Source of the DNA: Anarhynchus alexandrinus | Lineage: Eukaryota > Chordata > Aves > Charadriiformes > Charadriidae | Assembly: GCA_008711295.1 (NCBI GenBank) | Contig: VUYV01000123.1 | Coordinates: 2,066,854-2,130,853, forward strand | Reading direction: 5' to 3' | DNA length: 64,000 bases | Notes under the pieces: model-generated | Database searches by the model: none | The model's input: only the letters and a program-made list of their open reading frames with translations | What the model was told of the DNA's origin: nothing | In this document: piece by piece, positions 1-11,007 of the stretch | Position numbering within the stretch: position 1 is the first letter of the stretch | How the letters are laid out: every line of letters begins with the position of its first letter | Translations under genes and position numbers: made by a program

Positions 1-354
1 TTTAAAAAACAAAACAAAATGGAAAAAAAAAAACACAAACCAAACCAAAATAGTTTATTGTATGAGAAATAAAAAAAGCTATTAAACTTTACTAAATTAT
101 TATTTCTATGTAACTCTTGTTCACATAATTTCACAATGGATATATTTTCTGATTATTCTCCCAGTTCCTACAAAATTAGATATACAAATAAAGATAAATA
201 CCATATAATCAATATATACTTACAGAGGACACAGAAATCCAAAATTATTCAAAAAGCAGTAACATTTTGTTATGGAACACTGTGGACATTTTGAAATCTT
301 GCTCTGATTGAAATCTTGCCTAAAGATTAATTTGTCCTAACCCTCTAACTGTCT
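1..354. other. AT-rich unique sequence, no gene seen
   Basis: A- and T-rich sequence with short poly-A runs near the start. No coding frame, RNA gene or repeat was recognised. It ends where CR1 endonuclease homology begins. Confidence 0.6.
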
Positions 355-371
355 CCAAAAGTCAGAAAGCA

Positions 372-1063
372 ATGATATCATAGGAGTAACTGAAACATAG
401 TGGGATAACTCACATGACTAGAGGATCGCAATGGACGGCTATACGTTGTTTTGTAAAGACAGGCAGGGAAGAAGAGGAGGAATTGTCACACTGTGTTAAG
501 GAGAACCTTGAATGTATAGAAGTCAACCACGGCAATTGTGGAAGCCCAATTGAACGCCTCTGGGTCAAGATCAGAGGGGTTGTCTCCAAAGGGGATCTTA
601 CACTAGGCATCTGCTACCGACCTCCAAACCAAGACAAAAAGGCCAATGAAGGAATATTTGGGTCACTTAAGCAGCTTTGGTTCAACAAAACCTTGTTCCT
701 GTCGTGACTTCAACTACCCAGGCATTTGTTGAAAGAACAATACAACAGTTCACGTCGTTCATCAAGTTCCTGGAATGCATAGAAGACTGCTTCCTCATAC
801 AAATGTTAGATGTGCCAACAAGTAATGAGGAACTGCTGGACTTGCTACTCACAAACCAAGAAAACATGCTTTGCAATATCTTGGTTAGTGATAGCCTTGG
901 CTGCAGTGATCACAATATTGTGGAGTTCGGTATCCTGCTGAGAATGCTGAAGGTTAGTACTAAGACGCAGGTTTTAGATTTCAGAAGAGCAAACTTCAGG
1001 TCTCTCAGGGCTCAGCTGGGAGGGATTCTGCAGGAAGCTTCCATGGAGGATAAAGGTATGTGA
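372..1063 (+). pseudogene. CR1 ORF2 endonuclease domain relic
   Basis: Broken APE-type endonuclease domain of CR1 ORF2, the enzyme that nicks genomic DNA to prime insertion. The frame reads GVTET at about 388, the element of the catalytic glutamate, but a stop (TAG) replaces the first of the two tryptophans that normally follow. Further on, LECIE, LWVKIRG and GICYRPPNQD (about 510-630) match the middle of the domain, and SLGCSDHNIVEF (about 894-928) keeps the catalytic SDH box near the end. The stretch that should carry GDFNYPD at about 700-730 is disrupted by a frame change between two overlapping frames. There is no initiation region. Not functional. Confidence 0.85.
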
Positions 1064-1084
1064 ACCATTATAGGACCTTGACCC

Positions 1085-2449
1085 CTACAAATTGATGGGC
1101 CCTGTTATCCACCCAAGGGTGTTAAAAGAATTGGGTGATGTCATTGTGAGGCAGCTCTCCATAATCTTTGAGAAGTTGTGGAGATTAGGGGATGTCCCAG
1201 AAGACTAGAAGAAGGCTAATGTCACCCACATCTACAAGAAGGGCTTAAGGGAGGATCCAGGAAATTATAGGCCCATCAGTCTTACTTCAGTCCCCGGGAA
1301 AGTTATGGAATGAATCCTCCTGGGGGCTATCACAAGTCAAATGAAGCATATGACTGAGAAAAGCCAGCACGGATTCACCAAGGGCAAATCGTGCTTGTCA
1401 AACCTGATCGCCTTCTACGGCAAAGTAACCTGCTCAGTTGATGTGTGGCAAGTGGTGGACATTGTCTACATGGGTTTCTCCAAGGCTTTTGACATGGTTC
1501 CTCACAGCCTTCTCCTAGAGCAACTGATGCATTACAGTCTGGACAAGTGGTCTGTGCAGTGGGTGGGGAATTGGCTGACAGGCCACACCCAGAGGGTGGT
1601 GGTAAACAGCTCCTTTTCAAATTGTCATCCTGTCACAGGTGGGGTCCCCCAGGGACCGATACTGGGCCCAACGCTGTTTAGTGTCTTCATAAGTGATCTG
1701 GATGATGGGATCAAGTGTACCCTGACAAAGTTTGTTGATGATACCAAACTGAGTGGGGAAGTGGACACTTTGGAAGGGAGACTCACCCTGCAGGAAGACC
1801 TGGATAGGCTGGAAGAGTGGGCTAACAAGAACCTTATGAAGTGCAACAAGCAGAAGTGTAAGGTCTTGCGCCTGGGAAAACATAATGCAGGAGTGCAGCA
1901 CAGACTGGGATCTACCTGGCTGAGGAGCAGCTCTGTGGAAAGGGACCTGGGGTCCTGGTGGACAAGCAGCTCAATATGAGTGAACAGTGTGCTGCTGCAG
2001 CAAAGACAGACAACAGGATGCTGGGTTGCATCAACAAGGGCATCACCAGCAAAGGTAAAGAAGTCATTATGCCACTCTACTTAGTGCTTGTCAGGCCACA
2101 CCTGGAATACTGTGTTCAGTTTTGGTCCCTGCTATGCAAAAAAGATGTGGACAGGCTGGAGTGGGTCCAGAGGAGGGCCACAAAGATAATCAAAGGACTG
2201 GGAAGCCTGCCATATGAGGAAAGGCTGAGAGAACTGTTTTTGTTCAGCCTTGAGAAAAGAGGGCTTAGGGGAGACCTTATTGCCACGTTCCAGTGTTTAA
2301 AGGGTGGCTACAAAGAAGATGGAGACTCCCTTTTTACAAGGAGTTGCATGGAAAAGATGAGGGATAATGGGTACAAGTTACTCCTGGGGAGATTCCAATT
2401 AGACACAAGAAAAATAAATCACAATGGGAACAATCAGCCATTGGAATAA
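1085..2449 (+). pseudogene. CR1 ORF2 reverse transcriptase and C-terminal relic
   Basis: Relic of the CR1 reverse transcriptase. From about 1085 the frame shows the RT entry, with stops (for example TAG at 1206-1208 in VPED*KKANV) and [15 protein letters not shown]. From 1341 a long open stretch carries [43 protein letters not shown] and the catalytic box as FVDDTKLSG, where most CR1 copies read FADD. Both catalytic aspartates remain. A frameshift near 1958-1979 moves the C-terminal part ([38 protein letters not shown]) to a second frame ending about 2449. Its role in an active element would be target-primed reverse transcription; this copy is dead. Confidence 0.92.
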
Positions 2450-2606
2450 TCTCCCTAGGGAAGTGGTGGATTGGCTATCATTGGAGACTTTTAAGATTCA
2501 GCTGGACAGGGTGCTGGGCCATCTTGTCTAGACCATGCTTTTGACAAGAAAGGTTAGACCAGACGATCCCTTCCAACCTGATATTCTATGATACTGTGAT
2601 TTTATG

Positions 2607-4284
2607 AAAGTAAAGTCAAATGAGCACATAATAATCCTTCCTAGCTTCTTTTACTAACAGTGCAGACAATTTTTTAGTTTTTCTCAGGAGCAACAGAGTT
2701 TGGAGCCAAAGTCAAAAAGGGCAGAGGAAAAGCAAAAAAGACACAGTTAAGGCCTACCTGCACCTCTGTAATTGTTCTTACAGACTGCTTTACCAGTGGC
2801 CTCAGTTCAACCAGTATTCAAAAATGTTTTTCAAGTACCACGTACAAGGTACTCTGTCCCACTCCTCAAACCTTGATGTAGATAAACTACCTTTCATTTG
2901 AAATTTCTACAGATATTGTTGTAGGTCTTTTTACAAAACATTTCTCCTCACATATCCTACACTTTGTCAGTCTTTTTCATGTTCTGATCACAATTACTAC
3001 TGAAGTTTATTAGTTTAAACTGTAATTCCCTATCTATTTTTAATTGATGGTATTTATTTCAACTATAAAGAAATGCACTGAAAGGAAAATGAAACAGAGT
3101 GATTTTCATTTTCAAGGTATTAGGCAAAAAATCTGGATGTACTGTGATAGCTGTGCCAAATCCCTCATTTTGTGTGGCTTACGCACGCAACTTAGAGTAA
3201 AAATGTACAAGCTTTGAAAACTGTAAACAGACTCTGTGGGCAGCCATAGAAGTCAGAGCAAGTCCAAAATAAAAAAAAAAAAACTGACAAGCTTGTCTTA
3301 ATCATCCTCATTTATTCCACCCAAAGAGATTTACCACTTAAAAGAAAGCATGTGGAACAAAATATTTACCTAGAAAAAGACTCCTACCTTTGTGGAAGGG
3401 ATGGCAATTCATTATTTCTTTGGGCACCTACTGAATAATTTTCCAAATTGTATTTCTTTAGTAGGATCTCCTGAGATTGTTTCTGGTCCCTCTCTAGAGA
3501 AACAAATGAGAAAAACTCCTTCTCCAAATGTTACTATGGTTTATATAAGGATTTCTTTGCTTGGCAGGAAATTTGCAGCCTTTCCTTTTTTCATCCTTTG
3601 TCTCCAAAAACATACCTGAGAAAAGGTAGTAAGATACAAGTAGATAATGCAGTCAGAAAGCAATCTTTCAAAAATAAAAGGGTCTGGACATATTTCTCCT
3701 GGATGACTAGACATTTTCGGCAGTTGTATGTGCCCCTTTCACCCTTATATAGGTGCTGTCCTACCTTGCCACTGAAAGCTTTAGAAAGGAAGTAAAATGT
3801 ATATGCCAAAATCATATGATAAGCTAGAAAACAACAGCCACTTGAATGGGCCCTGTCATTTTATTTTCAAGACCTTGGAAGATAGCAAATAAATTCACCA
3901 GAAGGGACAGTTACATGTTACCAAAATCTTTTCCTGTGCTCTGGGTATTGCCAGAGAACTGAGATGAGTTTTGCATTCACAAATGAAACATGACACAATC
4001 TTGTTTTGCATGGGCTTGTTTTCTGTAATGAAAGTTTTACACAGCTTGGCTTCATGAAGTAAAATGTTGATTGAAAATATTTGTGACAGTTGTGGGTAGT
4101 TAACAAAGTTGCTATTAAAGTACTTCAATGAAATGTTGCTACTTTAAATGCTAGGTACTAAATTGGTTGGAGTATACAACAGCATCTGCAGACACTATAC
4201 TGTCTATGTCTGAGCTCACATTCCATTAAATGAGTCACTTTTCCTGACTGAAACTGCATTTACTCAGTGGAAACAGTAGAGTTA
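2607..4284. other. Unique AT-rich intergenic sequence
   Basis: No gene, RNA or named repeat recognised. Open frames here are under about 80 codons and show no family motif. A poly-A run lies near 3270-3283. Confidence 0.6.
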
Positions 4285-4289
4285 CTTAC

Positions 4290-5037
4290 TGTCCTGGTTT
4301 GAGGTAAAACAGAACCAATTTTCTGTTCAGTAATTTTACTTTGCAGCTAAGCCTCTTCTAACTACTGAAATTAACAGCATATTGTGCAGAAACTGTACGC
4401 TTTCAAGAATGATAAGACCTATGTTTATAGTTGATGCCAAGAAATGGTATGTAGAGACACTCTTGCTTATACTTACTGCTATAACACCCAAGGCCAGTTA
4501 ACTTGGCTATTTGCCCTGTTGGAGGGTCGGAAGCGGAAAAGTGTAGAGGGGTCACACCTGCAGGGAGGAGCAGACAAGACAGGTGTCCCAAAACTGACCA
4601 ACAGGGTATTCCACCCCATCTGCCTCATGGTCACTATAAAGGCTGAGGGATCAAAGGGTCATTCCTCTTTCTTCAATGGCCAATGTCTGAGGAGGACTCT
4701 GTCTGTTTGTCTGACTTTGATCCCGATCCTGAATCCAGATCTGGAATCCAGTTCCCATCCATCACTGAGTCCAGTTTGGGACTTTCTCCATGCCTGTCGA
4801 TGATGTGATTGTCGATACTGTTTTGTATATGTACTGATACCTTGATACCTTGATACTGTTTTGTATATATTTCATTATTTCTTTTTTGTTATTTTATTAT
4901 TAATAGTTTACTAAAGTAGTTTAGGTTTTTTCTAAACTCTTAAGTTTTGTCTTTTCCTCCCCTCTCTTCTTGGAGAGAAAGGTGGAGGAGAGCATCTGTC
5001 TTTCGCCTCAGTGGGCAGTCCACCCCAAACCACAACA
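4290..5037 (+). mobile_element. Solo LTR of an avian endogenous retrovirus, with 5-bp TSD
   Basis: A 748-bp LTR beginning TGTCCTGGTTTGAGG and ending CCAAACCACAACA, so it has the TG...CA termini of retroviral LTRs. It is flanked by the identical 5-mer cttac at 4285-4289 and 5038-5042, the target-site duplication. A 5-bp duplication fits an ERVL-like (class III) element, though other groups cannot be excluded from length alone. A TATAAA box lies at 4635-4640, followed by a T/A-rich part with TTATTATTAA and a pyrimidine-rich CTCTCTTC stretch. No internal retroviral genes adjoin it, so it is a recombined solo LTR. A second copy of the same family, same orientation, lies at 32499-34818. Confidence 0.88.
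4635..4640 (+). promoter_or_regulatory. Putative TATA box of the solo LTR
   Basis: TATAAA in the context CACTATAAAGGCTGAG, about 345 bases into the LTR. The related copy at 32499 has TATAAA at the matching place. This is the expected U3 promoter element; present activity is unknown. Confidence 0.5.
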
Positions 5038-5042
5038 CTTAC

Positions 5043-7883
5043 TGGATGAAAAAATAAAGCCAAATTCTTATATTCATATATTCCATGATGGTCAAAAATC
5101 TGTTTTACCTGTCAGAATTTGCAGAGTATGAAAAAGTCATTTAAAAATTGTTAACCCTTGTGAAAATTAGTAATTAAGAAGAGAAACTTCTGAGTGAAGA
5201 AAAATATTGTTACAATACTTTTTGTGAAGTTTATGTGTGTCAATGAGTGTTAAAACTGTAGATTATGAGAGACGCTAGACCTTATACCACAGCTATGTGA
5301 GGGTTTTTTCTTTGTTTTATTTGTTGCAGTTTATTGCTTTCTTGGGGTATTTGAGCTTATACGTACAATGGAGCAAGTCAAATAAAAATAAAAAATGGAT
5401 GTTTTAATACAATGAATTCACATTTATAAAACTATTTTCACAGGTTTTACTGTAGATTTCTCCTGCATTAAATGATCAACTTTGCAGATTTTCTTGCCTT
5501 TAGACATAATAGAGCTTTAATTTACTCCAGCTAAGCATATTATGTCTATTAAATTATTGTTGTATATTTCCCAAGCTCTTCTACACTAAATATGCATTAA
5601 GAAAGTATCCACAATTCAATTACACATATTGTGTCAGAGCAAAAATTCTAAATAAGAGAGTCTGACCTATTACATGAACCCTTTATCTCCAACAGACAGG
5701 AATTGTATAGGGAAGAAAAATTTTTTCTATCACTCTGTCTTCCTCCATTTCCCTTTTTTTCCTTTTTGTCTGAAATAACGACAGAAATTCTTAAAGGAAA
5801 CTAAAGAACAAAAACTACAGCTATGTACTAGAGAAAGTTAAAAATCTGCCTGGGATGCCATTAAAAACAATTTAGTATTCTTGTAGGTTAAATGTTCATA
5901 ACTGATCTGACAGTGTCACAGGCTGTGCCATAAAGTATGTATACTTGGTGTAGACTTGAGATAATGGTTTGGAATCTGTGCCGACCTGTCATGCGGCATA
6001 TACCCATTCTAGGAAACTGCCTGTAAGACACACACACAAAAAATTACAAACTATTAGCTGCAAAATTTGAATCAAAAAAACTCGGAGTGCAAGAAGACTG
6101 TTTTCTTTTCCTTCCCACTATCAACCTTCTCTGAAAATAAATAAATAAATAAAAATATAATATTCAATTAAGGGGTACTTACTCTGAAATCAGAAGGTAT
6201 TTTGTATTTCATACATCTGCAAAATGAAAATTGAAGTTCTGATTTATATTCATTTTACAGATCTGATAACTCAAAGTGAAGATTCAGAGACACTTGGACT
6301 CTGAGGTGTGGAGTCAAAGAGCCATATCAAAGCTCCTTTTCAAGTTAATGGAAGACATTTCCAGCTAGCAATTCATTCATTTTTAAAGTAGATAAATGAC
6401 ATGAATTGCCCCAAGGAGACAGCTGCACTGATTATAGACAATTACTAGAAGGTGAGTTTTGCCTAGGTACTTATTTTCTAGATGCTGGAGTTAGATGAGG
6501 TGAATCCTACTTTTAGTCTTTTTCCTTCCTTTCCCTCCTGTAAAATATCTGGGTTTGGAAAGACAATTTAAGATTAAGATTTTTTTTTTAAGCAAATGTA
6601 AGATTTATCTTTTCATCTTTTTATAGCAAGTAGCATGAATTTTAAAGTCTAACACAGGAACCACCCAAACATTTTTATACTACTAAAAGTTGAGTGTCCT
6701 TTTACAAGCCACTGCATATATTCTATTTTTACAGTATTTCTTTCTGGTTGACTTGCACCAAAGAAAATATAAGCTGAAAGTTCCTCACAAAAAAAGCATA
6801 ACAGATGAAAAACAAAACAACTGACAAAAAAATCCCCAAACCTCACTGAAAAAGAATATGGATAGAACATTTTAATATTGAAAGAAATGAAAAATAATTC
6901 AGGTGACGAATCATGAAACCAGAACATTTATCATATATATATTACATTAAATACACTTTATCAACACTATCCATAGTTTTAGTAAAGTTCACTTTACAAG
7001 CTTGGCAATAAAAATCTTTAGGTTAGCTATCAAAGGCAACTTGAATGCAAAACACATTATGTATTCCAACTGTTTGAAATAAACATACCATTTCATGAAA
7101 TCAGTGTTCCATGTGAAAAAAAGAACATAACAGAAGAAGTATTGTTGTTGTAAGACTGGGCTACAGGGTTATGATGGCTGGAGCATGTGCGTAAAAGCAC
7201 CCGGTTGTGAAATTGAATGCTTTGTTATACTTCATTTCAGTATTAAATAACCCTTTGCAGTGGCTGCTTGAGTCAAGCAGAACAAAATTTGTGAATTTGT
7301 GACATCTCAAACAAAGATGAGATTTTGAGGAGCTGAGACTGAACAATACTTTGACTAACGTGTATAAAACCACATTTCCACAGAGTGGGAAGTTTTGTTT
7401 CCAGTTTCTTATTAATTATTTCTATTAGAGCTATAAATTAAAAGTAATGTATGAACTAACGTTCTCTGAAGCACTGCTTTGATTATTGAGAATCTACTGA
7501 CATTACCATGTTTTTATGTAAACTTTCGGTTCAGCTAAAAGACCACAATATTAACAAAATATGTTGATGAACCAGAGTCATACTGGCAGTTAACCCTATG
7601 GATTAAATTTAATAGGCTCTGTTTATGCTTTTTATAATCAGGGAGTTTCCCTTGTCCTTCCATGGCTTTTCACTTTATGACTTAATTACTGTAGTATCCT
7701 ATTTGTATTAATAAACCTTTTATTTTGATCAATAATATTTTGTGGTTTGCTCTTTAGTTTTCAACTTCTTACACATAAGTAGCTATGTGTTCATTAGTTC
7801 TACTTTTTCATGATTTATAATACAAATTCCATGAATTGTTAGAGGGTTAGATAGAACTAGACCATCTGACTTTGATAACTAAT
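5043..7883. other. Unique AT-rich sequence, no gene seen
   Basis: No convincing coding, RNA or transposon sequence. It holds one short AAAT microsatellite (6134-6155) and some poly-T/A runs. Short open frames, such as one on the minus strand at 6649-6927, have no family motif and look like chance. Confidence 0.55.
6134..6155. repeat. (AAAT)n microsatellite
   Basis: About five AAAT units in tandem, slightly impure at the end. Confidence 0.8.
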
Positions 7884-8276
7884 TTAGGAAGTCAGATTCT
7901 GCCTCTCCAGCATCTTCAGAACAACCTGCTTACTCTTCATTGCTTGTACTAAGAATTTAGGTACCCTCTGTGCAAGTGCTGGTTCAGCTAGGCTATATCT
8001 ATGCCAGACAACCAGACACTGTCTGAAAATGTTCCTGTGCACTGGAATGCACTCCTCTAACATTAAGCCATTAAAATGATACTCGCGCACAACTTTGGAC
8101 CATGCCAGAAAGTATTTACCCAAGCAGTTCATGGATACGATTTGGGAGCTGGCATAGGTCAGGTACCATTTCCAATGTGCCGTTTGCAAGCAGTACCTTG
8201 TTTTAAAGAATAATGCTGCTTAATGGTGTTGATGTTTTTCCCTACCAGCCACATAACAGGCCCAGGCATATTTATT
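7884..8276 (-). pseudogene. Possible Sfi1-repeat-like exon or pseudogene fragment
   Basis: Minus-strand sequence reading as 130 codons with a single TAA (8220-8222) inside and a terminal TAA at 7884-7886. It does not look like CR1 or LTR. The translation is rich in Trp, Tyr, His and Cys. It shows W-x2-YV-x2-REKHQHH, then AALFF, then AHWKWYL, then CLGKYFLAW and IFRQCLVVWHRY. The L-x3-F-x2-W pattern in CLGKYFLAW, the similar F-x3-L-x2-W pattern in IFRQCLVVW, and Trp spacings near 32 residues recall Sfi1/centrin-binding repeats (about 33 residues each). The pattern continues across the internal TAA, which suggests a mutated Gln codon rather than an intron. The match is from memory of the repeat consensus, so identity is uncertain. 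It could be a decayed exon, a retrocopy piece or chance. No neighbouring exon was found. Confidence 0.33.
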
Positions 8277-10987
8277 TTACTAGTATAAATGTCATTTTAT
8301 GTATCTAAGTAGGTATATAAACATGTTAGTAGACACATTCATGTGTTATTTTCTGGTATCTTGATCTCTTCTCACAGTTCAAGTTCATATGAGAGAATGG
8401 CATGTTCACATTTACATATACACATATTCTGTACCTTGCAGAGGCTATTAAAAATATCAACATCATCATCAAGGCATCAGGTTTACCATGCCTGCAGAGA
8501 ATAGAGATCCACAGAAGTAAATGGATGAGTGATTATAATTGTTGCTGGTTTTTAAATTGAAGCGGTTTACAAATTGAGGAATAGGGAAGTGCGCACTGTG
8601 TGATGTGTTGAAGAATTTTCCTTTGACTATATTCCCTTAAGCATGGAAGTCCTAATTTTCAGACCAAGCTGACAGCCTAAAAGTACACTAGCTGATACTA
8701 GCAGACTAGCAGTCTTTACTATCATCTCAGTGCTAACACATACTAACCACTTAAATACCCAGGTATGCCAACTTGAATTTTATCTCACACCTCTGTATTT
8801 AAAAATAGTCATAATGACTTTACTTATAGTTCTATAAAGACGGAAATAGTTGATATTTTTATATTGCTGTAAAAGTTTTTATTACAGATTATATTAATAT
8901 TCCTATTCAGATTATCACCTCAAATATCAGTATAAAATATTTAGAGTATTTAGATGTTTGATGGGGAAGTGCATTGGATGTATAGAGGAAATATTTTCTG
9001 CAGGTCTATAGGAAGCAAATGAAGTGCAAATGCAAAGGAAACTCAAGTTGGAAAGAGGAAAAATATTCTATGAAATAAAAACAAAGAGAAAGACTATTTA
9101 CTCTGACATTCAGGTAGTTGTACCATAAGTATTAGACATTTCTTTTGGAAGGGGCAAAAGGGAGCACTCCATACAATTCTTTCTAGAAGCTAGTTTATAT
9201 GGGTGATTTTACATGGGCAGAACACATTTAGCTAAAGAGAACTGAATATTAAGATTTGGCATAGTATACACAGTGTTATAAATCAAATTTCCTCTGTAGC
9301 TTTGAAGTAAATTCTCAAAATATGCTTTACTTCTCCCACTTATACTAAAGCAGATCTTGACTAATCAGATTCTTTGCTGCCACAATTTTTCCTGTATTTG
9401 AAAGTACAAGACTTCTATCTTAAAACATAACCAAAACAAACAAGGGAAGGCTGGATCTGCAGTAACCTAAATACTGCAAAAACTCTAAATGTGCTAGCTT
9501 GAATGTACTGGTGAGATGAAGACAGACACTTTTTGCATGCATTTATACTACAAAATAAGAATAGTGATTGCAGGCGCAGACCCTTGGAAATGAGTCTTAT
9601 CCTAAACCTTGGGAAATAGGGTTAAATTAAAAGTCTGATATAGGGATGTTCTAAAAGTAAGGTTTGTAGCATTATGCTAATACCTCATAATACTTTTCTG
9701 TTTTATTGTCTGTACAATAGTTCCTGCAAAATAAGGAACAGTGCTCTGTATCTTTCTTTTTTCTTGTGTTCTTTGTATATCATAATATTATGATGCTTTT
9801 ATTGTACTGACAGATACAGTAGTAAGCAATTAAGATAAGAACATTTTATAGTTAGTGATAGAATATATATGCTCATGAAAATGTGATAGCTCTATCAAGA
9901 AGAAATATTTGAAGGTCTTTAAAATACCTGGTACTATTGGAAAGTAAAACTGGTAATTTCTGTATATATATTTGGAAAGCAATATACTATGTCTGAGTAG
10001 TTTTCTAGTCAAGAGCCTGAATTTGAACAAAAGTAACAGTCTTTAACTATAAGGATGTCAGATACCTCCAATAGTAAAATAGCTGTGACTCCATTGTGCT
10101 GGTTCTATTGCGGTGTACGGTGGGAGTCCACAGGCATGCCTGACATTGGCCTGCCTCTAAGTCTCATTCCAACTGCTGATATATAGAGTAGGATCCAGTG
10201 CCTGAGTTATCCAAAGTTGTTTGAATGTCATCACTCTGTGCTTGATGAAAACTTTCTGCCTTTGTGCTTTTGAAAGCTAATACAAGAAGTCATCTGTACT
10301 ACAGGCAGTATGGAAAAGCTCCTGCTGCCTTTTCACAGAGCTTCACAAATACAGTATTTATGAAATGCTAAAATGAAATCAACATATCATCAAGACATGC
10401 TTGCAGTAGCTGAAGAAACCTTCAGGGAATGTTACTGGTTATAACACCTTTAAAATGGCAACTTCTAAATTAATCTTTTCATACAGGAGGTATCTTCATG
10501 ACAGTATGCTGGCATTCTCACTTTTGTTTCTTGACTGCATGGTCACTGACATTCTAGGTCATTCTAGGACATTCTAGGGGGAGGGTTGTGTTGTGGATTT
10601 TTTTTTGTAAACTGTACATACAACTACACTACTAAAGTTTTTCTCCAAATAGGTCAAAAATATGTATGGGAAATAGATATTTTAAAAGAATTAACTACTC
10701 CAGGAAAAAAAAAAAATGCCTGTGATAGAGTTTAACATTTGTACATCACTATCTCTAAATATCACTCCAAAGAAAATAACACATTCAATAAGCAAAATAC
10801 TATATTACCCTAACCACAATAATAACTCAAAAGAGATACAAGGTTCTATACATGCGTACACATTCACTGGTCTTGAAAAATGCTGATCTGTTGGATCAAG
10901 CAAGAAAAGCATGGAGCACTAAGACATAGAATCTCAAATCAATAACAAAGAAAATCATTCCTTGCTCATTTCAGTAGGAAAGTTAAT
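8277..10987. other. Unique AT-rich sequence
   Basis: No gene or named repeat recognised, apart from a short 10-bp tandem repeat at 10549-10578. The short open frames lack motifs. Confidence 0.55.
10549..10578. repeat. Three tandem copies of a 10-bp unit
   Basis: ACATTCTAGG, TCATTCTAGG and ACATTCTAGG follow each other directly; only the first base differs in the middle copy. Confidence 0.85.
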
Positions 10988-11007
10988 TCATAGAATCATA
11001 GAATAGT

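Larger units (their letters stand above)
355..2606 (+). mobile_element. CR1 non-LTR retrotransposon, internally deleted, 3' end present
   Basis: A 2.25 kb CR1 copy in plus orientation. Homology starts inside the endonuclease domain (5' truncation), continues through reverse transcriptase and the C-terminal region, and ends in the 3' untranslated part (GACGATCCCTTCCAACCT) and a degenerate ATTCTATG-type octamer tail at about 2584-2606. The linker between EN and RT is shortened: sequence matching the end of EN (about 1063) is followed almost at once by the RT entry (KLMGP...HPRVLKELGD, from about 1085), so several hundred bases of the usual CR1 linker are missing. Many stops and frameshifts show an old, dead copy. 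Upstream edge uncertain by about 20 bases. Confidence 0.93.
4285..5042. repeat. 5-bp target-site duplication (cttac) flanking the solo LTR
   Basis: The same five bases occur directly before the TG (4285-4289) and directly after the CA (5038-5042) of the LTR. The exact match at both ends fixes the element's boundaries and shows it inserted as a unit. Confidence 0.8.

Noticed and set aside
4444..4803. 119-codon plus-strand frame, with a similar 122-codon frame at 32644-33012
   Set aside because: Both lie in the same LTR family upstream of and across the TATA box. The similarity comes from LTR homology, not a conserved gene.
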